A stretch of 64,000 bases of DNA, taken from Torymus aiolomorphi (lineage: Eukaryota; Arthropoda; Insecta; Hymenoptera; Torymidae). Of this stretch, positions 49,480 through 63,300 are shown in pieces. The stretch spans positions 11,848,601-11,912,600 of the forward strand of contig CM070877.1 in assembly GCA_036365515.1 (NCBI GenBank), in the 5' to 3' direction. A program made the translations under genes and the position numbers. The notes below the pieces were generated by a model. The model was not told where the DNA came from, searched no databases, and saw only the letters and a program-made list of their open reading frames with translations. Within the stretch, counting starts at the first letter, position 1, and each line of letters opens with the position of its first letter.

Positions 49480-50900
49480 TATTAAATTTAACCTTACTCA
49501 CTAGGCATATGCATAAATTCAAAGTAACCTTAAAAATTGCATCTTAACCCTCTTCTATACGCGCAGAATTTCTCTACGTTAAAGTACATTCAAACATCCT
49601 CTCGAAATAAAAGCTACAAATACTAATTTCCCAAATAAGACGAAAAATCTCCGAGAGCTTTAACAAAATTTGTAATACTCACACAATTACACAGCCGCCT
49701 TTTTTAATTTCCACCACCACCCCTGCAAAAAAAAGAAAACCGAAACTCGAAGACTCCCGCGGTGATTATTCAAGTCTCTCGCTTTCATTCGCCGGCAGAA
49801 AGCTCCTTTTCAGACCGTCGCTGCATCACTCGCACACATCACGCAGCGATACTCGCGCGGACTCTGGCAAAAATCGTAACGCGTAACGCAAGAATAAATG
49901 CGCGCGTAAAAATTCATTCAATTCTTTCAGAGATATACATACATACATACACTCTCTCGCGCACAAAAGCTTCTTCACGTGCAGGGCGCAAAAATTATCC
50001 GGCCGCGCATAGTTGGATTAAAATGAATTCCTCCGTACCCTCCAAGCGAGAGAGGAAGGCAATGGAGAAAAAAAAGTCAATGCCGGACGAATGTGCCCGG
50101 TACAGAAAGGGAGAGAGATGTAAAAAGCGTAAGCGCGCGGTTTCACCTTTACGGCTCTTCCACCCTGCTCTACTCTTCGTCTTTTTTCGCGCAGGTGTCG
50201 TTTCGCCTCCCGTCGCCAGCCGAGCTCATATTCTTGATAGGCCCTCGTAAACCGAATTAATAGCTCTAGCTGTAGCTGCTGCTGCTGCTCGAGTGGGAGA
50301 GAGATAGTGCCGGAGAAGTTTAGTTAAGGAAGCGAGCGAGCGCGTTTCATTGTCTCCCTCTCTCTTCCTTTATTTTGGCCGGGGAAAATTCGGCAGTAAA
50401 TTTCGCGGCTTTTAAGGCGGCCAAGTGTGTTATATATACATACTCCTCGGCGCTTTGTTTGACGGGGCGAGGACGAGAGATCGCTTTCAAAAGTCCTCCT
50501 ATGCACTCTCGAAGTCATTATATATTGCGACGAGGAGGAGCAGCATGCACACACAGTATCGGTTACCGGGAAAAATGGGCAGCAACGTCGAGGTGGGCAA
50601 ATAAATTTCCGCGCGCGTGTGTTTGCCTCGTTACTTACGAGGCCCTTCCTCAATTTCTGACCAAGTGGAGAGACTTGCCGATATATTGTAGTGGCTGTTT
50701 GCGGTACGTGAAAAGTATATAGTTTCTGATCGATCGATGCATCGGTGTGTAGTGGATTTATTCGAAGATTACAATTGCTGTCAGTAGAGTTTCGCTAAAC
50801 CGGGAAAGTGGTAAATTAAAATGCTTCTTTTTTGGGCTGAAAGTGAAGAGAGCTGAAAAGTAGGGGAGAAGATGCGGGGAGGGCGAAGCGAAGGGCAAAA
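49480..50900. other. Skew-switch island 40 (broad)
   Basis: A+C-rich left side (about 49540-49760), a wide CpG-rich middle with CTG triplets (about 50274-50290), and a G-rich right arm (about 50800-50895). The 162-codon + frame from 49762 is Arg/Lys/Ser-rich with no domain I recognise and is not called. The middle may hold a second centre near 50300-50600. Confidence 0.45.
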
Positions 50901-51027
50901 AATCGAGGGAGAGAGAATAAATACCTGCGCGCGCGCGTGCCCGCATATATCGCAGTCCCTTCGAGATAATCCCTTCCCTCTCTCTCGGTTTATCTGTTTC
51001 ATATGAACTTCCGCCAGCCTTTTTTTA

Positions 51028-51225
<198 letters not shown>

Positions 51226-51479
51226 AAGGCGTTGTAGCAAATTTTTTCTGGACGTTCAGACTGTGATTGAAGTGTTTTTAATTGCGTCTAATATGGCTTT
51301 TAATTATATACTTATTTATTATATGTTTCTATAAAACGTTTTTCTATAGCAGACCAAAAATGAAAAATTTTAACGGAAATCGAAATACCATAGCTAAAAA
51401 TACATTTTACCAGTTAAAAATAATCTTTTCTATAAAAAACTTTTTCTACTCGTCAACTTGAAAAAAAAAATCTCAAAAA

Positions 51480-52060
51480 TAAGAGACTTTATTAACATTC
51501 CCCTTATATACATATTACCAAAACCATTATAACCCAGGAACAAACCTCCAAACCCATGCTAATCACGTCTCCCCACATTTTCTCTCCTCCTCCTCCGCAT
51601 ACCCACCCACACACTCGTGTACACGCGATGCTCTCGCGTAAGCAGACGCGTTAATAAATGTTCGGCAGTCTCTCTTTCTCGCTCTATCCTCCTCGGCCTG
51701 TAAAAATATTAACGGGGCCTGGCAAACAAGAGCCTCGCCTCTGCCCCTGCGAGAGCAGATGGCGAAAGCGAGCGAGCGAGCGCGTGTATTTATTTTCGAG
51801 CAAACAAACACTTTAATGATGAGATCATGCGCGCGGAGTGTGTGCGTATATGCGTGTGCGTGTGTCTGCGTTTGGAGCTGATGTAATAGACGCTTTTGGA
51901 ATATGGAGGATTCGATTTTTTGGGCTTTGGATGGGAGGGTTTTTCGGTATTAAAGATTTCGGAGGAGTGATAATGCACAACTTGGAAAAAACTACAGGTA
52001 ACGTGATATAAGTGTAAAAATGATAGTTTAGTTATTTATTGTAGTGGTTTGGGTACTGGA
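51480..52060. other. Skew-switch island 41
   Basis: Left arm 51541-51600 has C28 and G3; right arm 51901-51960 has G19 and C4. The core at about 51620-51800 is CG-rich. Confidence 0.65.
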
Positions 52061-52349
52061 TAGATACTCTACTTCAGAACATTATCCATAAAGAATAAGT
52101 CGATGGAAAGAATTGAAGTAAAATATAGTGTTTCGAAACATTCTATTAGGAATTCATGTGAAGCTAATTAGAAACTATTGTAGAAATATAAGTATTCTTT
52201 GCATACAACATAAAATTATAATTGTGAAGGATCAAAATATATATTTCTTTATCGTTATGAATTTTGAATTCTACTGTTGAAGTATTTTTCCACGCTTAAA
52301 AAAAATTTCATTTTCAAAGAAAATAGAACAAAAATTTCCCGTATAAAAA

Positions 52350-52789
52350 ATCGATTGTATTAACTATTATTACCACTACGTCCACATACATGTACATTTT
52401 ACACACCCACCCAATACCAACATCGATTCATTACATAAAGCGCTGCCCACTGTCTCTTCTTTTTTATTTTCAAAACGCGCTCGCCCCAGCAATAACCGAT
52501 AATAAAAGACTCTCTCTCTCGCTCGCTCTCGCGGATCGCATATTTAATTTCAGGTAAGTAAAAAGGGTTTGGCCGCGTATATGCAGATGACGCGCGCGGA
52601 CCCGCTTCCTCCTCCTCTGTTTTCTCTCTCGCTCTCTCTTCATCGGCTCTTCTGGGCTGAGAGTATAGAGAGCGCGAGAGAGAATAAAAGCAGCAGCAGC
52701 AGCAACGGACTTGTGTACAGAGCCACGCGCGCTCGCCCGCTCAATGCGCATTATTTGCTCGCTTATGTGTGTATTATGAATAAAAAAAG

Positions 52790-52822
<33 letters not shown>

Positions 52823-53280
52823 GAACGCTAATGTATTATGGCAATCGCTTCCGAGCCTGCGCGTCTGTTTTTCTTTTACTCCCCTCCTGATACTTTCGTT
52901 CCCTCCTTTTTGTTTTGTTTCTCTTTATATTGGACGCGCTCTCGAAAAATATCTGCACGCTGCTGCTGCTGCTGCCGTTCGGACAAACATGTTGGCGATA
53001 AAGTGCGCGCGTGCCTGCGTGTGTACGGGGATTTATTTCAGATGTAGGAGAGAGAGCATATATACAGGGATATTTTCTCCCTGTTTTCTTTGACGCTGCG
53101 CGACTGGCGCAGTGCGGGAGGATGTAATTTTGTAGTGTGTCGAAGGTAACTTTCAATAACTTTGAGGATCTATTCTTTTCTCTTATGTTTAAACGTTTTA
53201 AACGTTTTGAAAGAGGTTGGAGAACGCGGCAGCTTGAGAGGTGCGAAAGTAAAACGCTAATCGGAGAAAAGAATGTTACT
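52350..53280. other. Skew-switch island 42
   Basis: A+C-rich left arm (about 52375-52430), a core with CAG and CTG triplets and a GA array, then a G-rich right arm (about 53040-53270). The 174-codon + frame from 52569 crosses the GA array and triplets and has no recognisable domain. Confidence 0.5.
52790..52815. repeat. (GA)n microsatellite, about 13 units
   Basis: Short GA array within the core of island 42. Confidence 0.93.
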
Positions 53281-53479
53281 GTCGAGTGTACATAACTGTC
53301 CAAATATCCAGTAACGTTGTTAAATAATTATGTACGTACTGGTTAGGTATTGGAATAAGTTGTATCATTTCCAAAATTAGCCTTTTTGATGTACTATTAA
53401 CAGTTTTCTTACATATTTACAATCACCATAAAGATTGGAATATACACAGTAAATATATATTTATTAAATGCATAACAGT

Positions 53480-54620
53480 ACAAAACGCACATACCTCATG
53501 ATTCATCATCAATAACCTACCACAATACAAACAATCTAAACATTATCTTGAAACTCCGACACACCTAACTATCAAAACAGAACCCTTCATTTACTCACAG
53601 TCGCGATCACGCCGCAATGACCAACAAAAAAAAAGAAAAAAAATCCACCTCCCACCATATCGATCACAAAGTCAAGCGTCGCGCGCAAGTCACCGCTAAA
53701 CATTGACATTTCCATCAAGCCCCCACTGCCTCGGCCACCTAAACAAATTCACATTTTCTCCGTACAGAAAAAGCTGCCGTCGCCGTCGCGTTTTTCCCGC
53801 GCGGCCACTTACACACACGTATAACAATCATCCTAACCGCGGCCTCTAACGATCGTCCCGCGCGCGCGGTCAAACATGCCTGCGTCTCTCTCCTCCAAAT
53901 ATTGGCCCCCCGATGCTCCGAAAGGTCATAAAACACACTCGTATAAGGGCGCGAGCGCTCATGCAGCCGAGTTTTCGCCGGCGGTAAATATTGAATAGCA
54001 GTTGCATCGTTGCTCTCTCTCTCGCTCTCTCCTTAAAAGCTTTTCGTATATAGCGAGAGAGGGAGAGAGAGAAAAGGCTATACGGCCAAATTGAATTTGG
54101 GCGAGAGCGAGCGAGCGAGCGCTCGGGCTGTTTAGATTCCACGCGGCGGCGGAGTTGTTTAGTTTAGAGGAACAAAGAAAACATCTACGTGTTTATTCTA
54201 GCCCGACGCGCGCGCGGCTGCGGCCAGGCATCCGCTTCCTCCGCGTGTCTCTCTTTTCGTTACAGCCCGCGCTCGCTCGCTTCAGCCTTCAACTTTTGTG
54301 TGTATGTGTGTGCCTGTGTACGTGTGTATGTGTGTCTTCGACGACGACGATTCTGCGGCTTTGTGAGGGAGAGAGAGAGAGAGTGGAGTTCCTTTTATTC
54401 CGTGTGTCTTATGCGCTCTCTTTATTTCTTTGTCTATCGGGAGGGGCTTTAGAGCAGCGCAGCCGCTGCCGCGCCGAGAATGGGTTGTACGTCTGGCAAG
54501 TTTTTCAATTTGACCTCCTCCTCGAGGAGGAGGGTGGATTTCGGGAGGCGCGGGTTGGACCGTGTAGTCGGAGGTTCAATGATGCAAATGATGATGAATT
54601 GATGGGTCGTGATTTTCCGC
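53480..54620. other. Skew-switch island 43
   Basis: A long A+C-rich left arm (53521-53580: C17, G3), CpG-rich core (about 53780-54150), and a G-rich right arm (54541-54600: G23, C8). The 169-codon + frame from 54155 shows no domain I recognise. Confidence 0.55.
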
Positions 54621-54839
54621 TCGATAAGTGGTTAAAATTAAGATGTATAATTATGAATACATAATATTTTGAGAACCAAAGTGGAATTTTATATCCGAAT
54701 AAGAGATTTTATTTATGCAACTGAAGAAAAACGAATCAATCAATTGATAAAAGATATTTTTAATATAAAACTTAAATACTAATTTTATTTGAGTTACCAA
54801 AATTTGATTGCTACAATACTGCTACTGATCGTAGTAAAA

Positions 54840-55016
54840 CCGTTTTACTCCAAACAACATTAGTTTTAAAAATAAAAAATAAAAAGTCAAGATACGATAC
54901 ATTTTTCGTCGATCATCCGATCACAGATACGGATCGCATTACTCACACTCCCAAACCATTCTCTCTCGATTCCCAATACCAAAAACATGCTGCCCCATCT
55001 TTTTCCCAACTCATCC

Positions 55017-55092
<76 letters not shown>

Positions 55093-55400
55093 TCACGCAC
55101 TCATAGTCTGTTTTTCTCTCTTCACACTTCTTATCTCTCGCACACGCGGGCTTTTGTTCCGCGCGCACCGAAACCTGTTGTCGCTCTCGCAGCTGCAGCG
55201 CACGTTGCGTCGTGCGTCTATTCGTTTTACGATTCTGACGGCTGTTTGTCTTCTGGATTCTTTGGATGCTCTCTCTCTCTTTCTCGAGTGCGCCGAGTAC
55301 TGAAGTGGCGTGGATAGATAGTGGGGTTTTTGAGCTTGGTGTATAGTGGAGACGGAAATTGGTGGTTTTGAATACTTGAGGTTGTTAGAGGTGAACGATG
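54840..55400. other. Skew-switch island 44
   Basis: Left arm 54961-55020 has C24 and G3 and runs into a CT array. The CpG core is at about 55140-55220. Right arm 55321-55380 has G23 and C3. Confidence 0.65.
55019..55092. repeat. (CT)n microsatellite with one interruption
   Basis: CT array of about 37 units with a single G at 55067, on the C-rich side of island 44. Confidence 0.97.
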
Positions 55401-55639
55401 TGTAGTTAAGAAATGAGCGTTTGTATTGTAAATTCGCTATTTATTAGAATTTTTTAATGAATTATAAGAAAGGTATCAAAATGATTGAAGTAGCTATAAG
55501 TATTATCAAAATAAAAATAAAATTATCGCGAATCCTTGTAACTCTCGGACGTTATTCAATATTACAGAAAAGTTACCATTATTTGTAAAAAAAAATTATG
55601 TTTTTAGGAAATTTTACAATTTTTATGACAATTTTAACC

Positions 55640-55773
55640 ACAAGATCTGGTATTTTTCGCTTATAATCCGAATACTCCCAGAATTTCGACAAATCCCAAC
55701 AATTATTAATATACACCGAAAAATACCCCCATCAACGATTTTCCAAACCTCGAAACTCAATATCCCCAAAAGT

Positions 55774-55809
<36 letters not shown>

Positions 55810-56260
55810 CGAGATCGCTTAGAAAAAAATATCGGATTCTCCAAGCGCGCGCGGGTACCGCACACGAAAAACCGGATGCGCGGAGCTCTCGCAGCTGCAT
55901 ACGTTGAAAATCAATAGCTGTTATTTCTCGCTTTCGAAGGGTAAACAAGCGCGCCGAAGAAATGCCTCTCTCGGTGTACATGCGCGCGCAGGGAACGAGA
56001 GGATGTGTGCCTTCGCACGCATCTTGTTTACCCTTCCAGTTATTGTTATTTTATCAGGCCCGCCGCGCGCACTCCGCAGTCTAAAGTTAGTATTCGACGG
56101 CGCGGTCGGCAGGAGAAAGAACGCTTTGAAATAACATGCTCGGACGGTGAATGGCTAATCGATCAAAACTTTTTTATCTTATAAGTTTATACGTGTAAGC
56201 GTTGAGTGTATAATGGTGATAGAAGCTGCTGACGATTTAAAATCGATTTTGAGGTTGTAA
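55640..56260. other. Skew-switch island 45
   Basis: C-rich left arm (about 55640-55770), CpG-rich core (about 55840-56120), and G+T-rich right side (about 56135-56260). The GA array at 55775-55808 is on the 'wrong' side, an exception to the usual placement. Confidence 0.45.
55775..55808. repeat. (GA)n microsatellite, interrupted
   Basis: GA array with one A insertion (AAAG). Confidence 0.93.
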
Positions 56261-56349
56261 ATACATTTTTTATTATAACCTGCTATTTTGAATGTTCTAA
56301 AGAACATAAGTAATAAAATTTTCATTGCCTGCAATTAATAAACGATAAA

Positions 56350-56656
56350 AAAAACAATATTCGTTTCGTTTCCTATTCTTATACGTCATTAAAGACTGAC
56401 CTCTCGCACATTCAACAACTACCAATCAACCCAAAAAACATTAATTCCCGAGAAAACAAGGGCAGGGAGGCCACCATCCGCGTGAAAACAAGAATAGCCA
56501 AAAGGCGCTTCTCTACTACAGGCGCTCTCCCACTCTCTCACTCTCGACTGTCTCGCGTAGGGACGCAATTTCCAAAATAAACGGGCGAGAACGCGCGCAG
56601 GGCTCTGCAAATAATCATCTCGCGTGCTTTTAATTAAGTTCCCACTGTCTCCCATA

Positions 56657-56738
<82 letters not shown>

Positions 56739-57100
56739 CTCTCCCTTTTCCTTCCGTCCGACAGACAGAGTGAGAGAGAGGCAGGAAGGCTTCTCTTCGC
56801 CTTTTCTTCTAATCCGCGAAACGCCCGCGCGCATCCTCGTCCCTTATTCTCTCTCTCTACGCGCGTGTGGGCAAGGGCGCGGAAGACAAGTCGTTTTTGC
56901 GTAAAATTCGCGGGATTTACGCCCGCTGGAATATGTTTGCTGAGTGAATTAAATGCCCAAGGGGATTCGCGAGAAACAGAGAGAGTTGCGAATGAGGTAC
57001 GTGGTGGTCCTGTTTTACCGGCTGTGATTCGTTGAGGTTATGAGCTCAGTTATTAGGTTTTGAAACGTCGTGTTACGGTGATTAGGTTCGTTAAAAATTT
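56350..57100. other. Skew-switch island 46
   Basis: A+C-rich left arm (about 56390-56460), a CT array, CpG core (about 56815-56930), and a G+T-rich right arm (about 56985-57095). Confidence 0.5.
56659..56734. repeat. (TC)n microsatellite, about 38 units
   Basis: Pure TC array on the left side of island 46. Confidence 0.98.
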
Positions 57101-57119
57101 TGCTAAGATTTGAATATTA

Positions 57120-57920
57120 TGCTGTTGACTTTCGTTAAAATAGGTACATCTTATAATTTGTATAATATGGAAGGTGTTGGGGCTATTTTTCGGTTACGAC
57201 AATTTTGAACGTTACTGTAACGAGATACTGTCAATATTGTTTCTAAGATTTGAGGTTATGTTTCCATTGCAAGTTACCGGGATTTGTTAAAAACAAATTG
57301 GCTTAATATATCATTATTAGCTTGTTGACCTTTGACGAAGCAGATTTATTGTACAATATAACATATAAATTTTCATTGGCGTTTTTCAAACAATTAAATT
57401 AATGGCATTATTGAAATTGCTTATCTGTCGTGCAGGTGGAAAGTTATTTCAGTTGCGTCTGATCCAAATACCGATAGTTGAAATTTATTAAATTTTAACC
57501 AATCCGTGGTAATTTATTAACGAAAAATTTGATTTCCCTAAATACAATTAATCAATACTTCGAATTCCATCAACCGAAATTCGACGATGCATCGAGAATA
57601 CAAAATTATTACATGCCGATTCAATTATATTCAAACATTGCAGGATTGCTTTCAAATTTAAATGTTAAACTATCTATTTGTCAATTATTCAAAGCTCTTG
57701 CAAACTAGTTTAAAACAGAACATGATTAACACGTTTACGAAAGTTGTGCAATTTATTTCGAATTATTAAAGGATTGCTTTAGCTATGGAAATATTGCGAG
57801 AAAAACTTGTTTGAAATTATTTTTTAAACGATTAAAATACGTCACCGGAGAAATTACGCAAATCAAATAAATCAATACATATATTTCCACTGTAAAAGAA
57901 CCTCAATTTACTTGCATATT
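57120..57920. other. AT-rich stretch without recognised features
   Basis: AT-rich sequence between islands 46 and 47. No frame, repeat array or hairpin is supported. Confidence 0.45.
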
Positions 57921-57929
57921 TGTTTAAAT

Positions 57930-58560
57930 TTGCGTATGATTTCTGGGAAGTTGCTAAAAGTGACGTTACTCATAAATATTATACCGTTTATAAATTAAAT
58001 ACTCCTGGAGTAAAACCCAGCAACCAACTTAAAACTTCGTTGCTGAATAAATTACAACAGCTGCTAAACACTCGAGAAAGCCACGTAAACAACAGGAAAC
58101 GCGCAGCCGTCGAAACCTACGAATTTCACGTAACCTCTCTCTCTCGCTTCGCTATCTCGCGCGAGCGATAACGAGAGGCGCGTGAAAGATAAGGCGGATC
58201 GAGAGCCAGAAGTGTGACAGACGGCGGCGCAGCCGTACAGAGAGACAATTCATTACGTACGTGTGTAATACGGCACACGTGCGCGCGCGTACTCGCGGAA
58301 TTTACGAGATCACCGAGGCTGTAAACAGCGGGAGCGCGGGTGTATAACGTAAAGTAAAGCGCGTTAATTAGTCTGAGAGGAGTGAGAGTGCTCGTGGATT
58401 ATTGTCGTGTAAGAGGTGGGATTCTTTCGGGCGGTGTATAAGGTAATTTCTTAAGAGGTTTGTGTAACTGCTCGTTGTTGCTTTTTTTGGCGTTTGTTTA
58501 GGGATTTTAATGGTAACATGTGGGTCGCAGTATTATGATTTAGGAACTTCGTTGAGTAAA
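57930..58560. other. Skew-switch island 47
   Basis: A+C-rich left arm (about 58005-58130), CpG core (about 58150-58330), and G-rich right arm (about 58370-58520). Confidence 0.5.
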
Positions 58561-58619
58561 ACGGTTTAATAATCTAATGGAAAGATTTACATAGATAGAA
58601 AGACGTCATGTTACGCGTC

Positions 58620-59290
58620 AGCCAATCGCATCAAGTTTTTTATTATTTCCTCGTTGTAAGACACTGCTGACGAATCCTCATTTAATCGATATTTAGAAAA
58701 TCAAATCCCCAACACATTAAATATTTCTCCTTGTAAAACGAGCCAACCGACACCAAACTTCTCACGGCTCTATATAATACAATATACCATCGACACTCGT
58801 ATATCTCACGTCCATCTCTCAAAACATTATATTCGTCGCACGCGCGCGCGCGCGCGTCTTATCTGACCAAACACAGGCGTCGATCGATCGATCGCAAATC
58901 GCTAGTCGCAAAAGCACACACGTGTACCGATGTATACAGTTATTCCAGGTGTCCCCGCGATTTTTCGCACATGCAGAGAGCGCCGCGCCGACGGTGACAT
59001 AATGTTTGCCCCCGCGTGTGTTACATAGGCCTTTTTAATGGGAGTTGTTTCAGGTGCGGATGCAAGTACAGGAGGGGAGTGAGTGTGTATACGCGCACTT
59101 TTGTCAACTGGTATCGATTTTCTTTGTGCGAGGAGATGCTGATGATGGGGGGAATTTGCAGGTTGGGAAGTTGCTGTGTGGTGGACGGTTGGAAGTAGCT
59201 GCTTATATAGTTTGGGGCTGAAGATTTGTTTTGAAAAATTGTTTTTGCTGTGCGAAGTGTCGGATATTTTTTCTTTGAAAATCATTTATT
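58620..59290. other. Skew-switch island 48
   Basis: A+C-rich left arm (about 58700-58820), a core with an alternating CG run at 58841-58856, and a G-rich right arm (about 59040-59240). Confidence 0.55.
58841..58856. repeat. (CG)8 array
   Basis: Eight uninterrupted CG dinucleotides, a strong Z-DNA-type sequence. Its survival suggests little cytosine methylation at this site (inference). Confidence 0.9.
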
Positions 59291-59576
59291 GTTGACCGAT
59301 AAAATTTCTCTTTTACAACTAAAAAGAATGAATATATGTCACTCTCGTCACTTATCCCTTCTCATATGTAATTTTAATTAATTAATAAAAAAAAAATGAA
59401 TATTCTAATGAGATTTAAATAATCTTTTTCACCAATACCGATTGATTCTTAATTTTGCTTCCTCATAGAGGAAGCTTTGTGATAGTAAAAAAAAAAGTTT
59501 ATGAGATAATGTGTTAGAAATGTTATTTAGCAAATTTGGAATCGAAATACACTATTTTTAAAAAATGTCCGTATGG

Positions 59577-59777
<201 letters not shown>

Positions 59778-59779
59778 CG

Positions 59780-60960
59780 TATACGCTGATATCTCATGAT
59801 CTACTCGACCGATTTTAACGGGAGAGTGATCATTTCTTTAGATTTTGCTTCCACAATTGGGGTCAATATTCTATTTTTGTAAAATTTAATTTTTTTTTAT
59901 AGCAATTTTTTAATTTTCAAAATGTTTTTTTCGATTTTTTAAATATTTAGAACAAATATTGTTTATATATCATGAATTCTCTGTATGTAGGATAAAATTA
60001 TCTACAATTTAAAAAAAAAAAAAAGTCGGTAGCTATATTTCGTCATAAGTTATTGATGAAAACGTAATTTTTTGTAAATAGGTTATATTTCGAAATTAAA
60101 AAAAGATATTAACATGAATATTTTTTTGATTATAAAGGATATTAAGTACTATAACTTACTAAATTTTTAGGTTTTTTATTCATTATTTTTTGAGAAAAAA
60201 AAATAATTTATAAAAAAAAGTGATTTTTTTGTCGTTCAATAACTGTAGTAAAATTGGCTCAATCACTTTGAAATTCTTTGTAGGGGTAGATTTTGTATAC
60301 TAATCGAGTGAGTTCTTTAGGCAAAAGGATTGATCCATAAATTTCGAAGATATTTGAGGTTAAAATTTTTTTCAATTTTTTTTTAAATCGTAATTTCTCG
60401 AGAACGGCTCTATGTATCTAAATGGGGTGGGTGGTATTCGAAAGAGAATTAAATTACCTATATTTTCTAAAAAAAATTAATTCTCTAGCTATCACGGTTC
60501 TTTTGTTATTAACAAAAATGTAAAAATTGAAAAATGAAAAAAAAATGAGTTTTATATGTTCAACTATTACAAGAGTAAAATTGTCTTATTCGCTTCAAAA
60601 TTCATTGCAGAGGTATATTATTGATAGTTCTCGGATGAGTTCTTTTGGCAAAGTGATTGGTTCATAAATTTCAGAGATATTTGAGGTTAAAATTTTTCTA
60701 GACATTTAGCTCTAAATATCAGTTGCAAATTTATAGGTAATTGTGATATATATTTTATGTATGTGAAATTTTGTGGAAATGTATAATCTATAAAAATTTG
60801 AATAAATTATGTTGGAGTTTTGTTATTTCTGTCTTTCTGAAGTATTAAATTTTAAATATTGGAATTAAAAATTAATTAAAGGAATCAGTAAATTAAGTTT
60901 GAGGAAGCTACGTGCCAATGAATTGGCAGCGGTTTTTTTATCTTTGGCAACAAATCTCCT
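59780..60960. other. Repetitive AT-rich tract, probably an interspersed repeat
   Basis: Homogeneous AT-rich sequence with many A and T runs and no frames. Its internal duplication (60247-60710) and abrupt start at the GT array suggest an old repeat, but I cannot define both ends. Confidence 0.4.
60247..60710. repeat. Diverged direct repeat, period about 327 bp
   Basis: A segment starting AGTAAAATTG at 60247 recurs at 60574. Matching order follows in both: a GAGTTCTTT block, a TTGRTYCATAAATTTC block and GATATTTGAGGTTAAAATTT (first copy near 60350, second near 60676). Indels and substitutions are frequent. Confidence 0.65.
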
Positions 60961-61450
60961 ACCGTTTTCTCATTTTCAAGATATTTCTTATTCGACTTTC
61001 CTACCTCAATAATTAAATCCAACAAATCGCTTCAATAACTCGAACTCAATAAACCACTGAAATCCTGCCGCACATTGTCCTCCACACTCGCAGAATACAT
61101 ATTCAACCAGCAAAGAAGCATTTACCTCGTCTTACACTCTTCCTACCAACGATCGCCCGGGAATCCAGACGGATATCCTATCGCATCGCGCGACTTTCCC
61201 GCTGCATTATTGAATCTCGGCAAATCCAATTTGGTCGCCTCCCGTCTCGATGTATACGTATACCTATACCTCAGTTGTATCTCGGCTTGTACGCCGCGTG
61301 CGAGTGAGGACGATTAGCCTTCATTATTCAGGCGCGCTAACTTCGTGAATTTTCGCTCGACTCTCTTATAATACGAGAGAGTGTAAGCGTATGGCTCGAA
61401 ATGAATTTGTTTATTGGAACGTAGTGATGGTGGATTTGTAGATTTTGATC
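60960..61450. other. Skew-switch island 49
   Basis: A+C-rich left arm (about 60995-61100), core at about 61150-61300, and G+T-rich right arm (about 61380-61445). Confidence 0.5.
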
Positions 61451-61719
61451 AAGAAATTTTTTTATGACAATTTTTATGAATGTTTTTTTTTTAATATGAA
61501 AATGTTTACAACGGCCCGACCAGTTAATTTTTTTCGACACGATTTATTTGGATAATATTTTGATTAATCTACAATTTGTTCTGACATTTAATAGCATTTA
61601 TTTGTATACGAACGATTGTGATGTATTCAGAATGTATTTCTTTTTTACTCTTATATATGATAAAATCAAGCGGTATTGGCATAATAAAAACAAAAAAAAA
61701 ATGTTTCATTACATCTTTA

Positions 61720-62240
61720 CACAAACTTTCAATTATTCTCATACCCCACACCCACTCTACTCACAAACACAAAATGTAAAACATCCGGCTACGAATTACC
61801 TTAAAATTCATACCACTCCCTCTTAAAACATACACATATATATTACAATAAAGCAAACGAGAACGAAAAATCGCGTATCTCTGATTGCGCTCGCGATTTT
61901 TATGCCTCGACCAGCTGTCTCTCTCGCTCGCGTCGAAATTTTTTCAATTACGCGCAAGAGGGTATTCCCGGTAACTGCCCTACGCCCGCGGCGCTTACAA
62001 GCTCGTGCGCCTGCGTTTACGGCAGCTCTGGCTTGCTAATGACGAGAAGGGCGAGAGGCGCGCGCGTGTTCGAATTTTCCGAGGCGTCATTCGTTATATT
62101 ACAGGCGGGTGGGAGGGGTCACACGTGTTGAGCGGATTCCTTCTTTTGTTAAGGCCTGATTATAGGTGGTTCGGTGAATAAAGTAGGGGTTATTGTGATT
62201 TTTGAGGTTTTTGTTGTTGCTAGTGGTGGCATTGGCGTAT
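61720..62240. other. Skew-switch island 50
   Basis: A+C-rich left arm (about 61735-61830), CpG core (about 61860-62090), and G-rich right arm (about 62100-62230). Confidence 0.55.
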
Positions 62241-62521
62241 ATCTGTTTTTGGAAATAAAGTAACGAGTAATTTTTTTAAGATAATTTAAATAAATGTGAC
62301 AATTAAAATGTTACCAAAATCTAAACTGTGAAAGAATAAAAATAAAAGAAGAATAATGAAACATTCGTAAACATCGATAAGCACTGCGCAATTAGATAAT
62401 CAGCTTACAAAACTCTTGTTAACATTTTTCCAGATTTTTCCGCCACGTTCCTATACAGTGTATATAGGTCAATCATCGAGCCCCATCGAGTCAGAAAGTT
62501 ATTCCAACATTATTCTGTCAT

Positions 62522-62741
62522 TGGTCTGAAGTTTGCCACGTTGTAGCGCAACGAAATAAAAAAATATTTGATTTTACTTCAAGTTTATAATAATTAATAT
62601 TAACTTTGCGTGTAGATTTATTATTTTATAGTATCAAATAAGTTTATAAACAAAGATTTAGATAAAATTTCCGTTGTTTAATAACTTTAATTAATTGTAA
62701 AAAATTATTTCGTTGCTCTCCGACGATGCAAACTTCAGACC
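62522..62741. mobile_element. MITE family 1, copy 2 (about 220 bp)
   Basis: The left end GGTCTGAAGTTTGC (from 62523) is repeated as its complement at the right end (to 62741). Further matched subterminal blocks include GCAACGAAATAA on both arms. CAT flanks both sides (62519-62521, 62742-62744). Length and termini match copy 1 at 9.04 kb, 53 kb away. It is noncoding. Confidence 0.75.
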
Positions 62742-62879
62742 CATATTCCGTCGTTATACACATATGATGGCAATATACAGATAAAAGATAAATAAAATAT
62801 TGCTGCAAACAGTGAGCATCTCTGGCGCAAATATTGATCAACCCAGTCCCGAAAAATTGAAAAACAATTTTATACACAG

Positions 62880-63300
62880 TACAACTGAGCGCGCGAACGT
62901 AGCGCATGGCGCATTTGTTTAGTCTCCGGAAAAAACTATCGCATATCGCTTTATGTGTTTTCCTGTACGCGTATTTTGATGGAAACATGTTTTTGTCTCT
63001 GGGAAAAAAAGGTTTCTGAGTCAGTTTACACAATAAACGCCCGTGTGCGCTGTACAACCCGCGAGCAGGTGTATAAATCGCGCGTTTTGCTTATATGCTC
63101 CCGGGAATAAACACAAGACGCACGCATATGGCGCGTATATAAGTGCCTACATTTTTACGTTTGTTGGTTTATTACTCATATAGCCGAAGCGAAGCTTTTT
63201 CGAAAGACGTAACGGGGAAAATTGTTGGTTCGAGCTTCCAAAGCTGGCGATACATGTTTGTTTGACTCTTATTTGTGACGTTTGGTATTGCTTATTTAAA
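62880..63300. other. CpG-bearing stretch, weak skew switch
   Basis: CG-rich words at 62885-63130, with G+T-rich sequence at about 63155-63290. The left arm is not clearly C-rich, so it is not counted as an island. Confidence 0.3.

Noticed and set aside
52569..53093. 174-codon + frame
   Set aside because: It crosses a GA array and triplet runs; the composition follows the DNA and no family is recognised.
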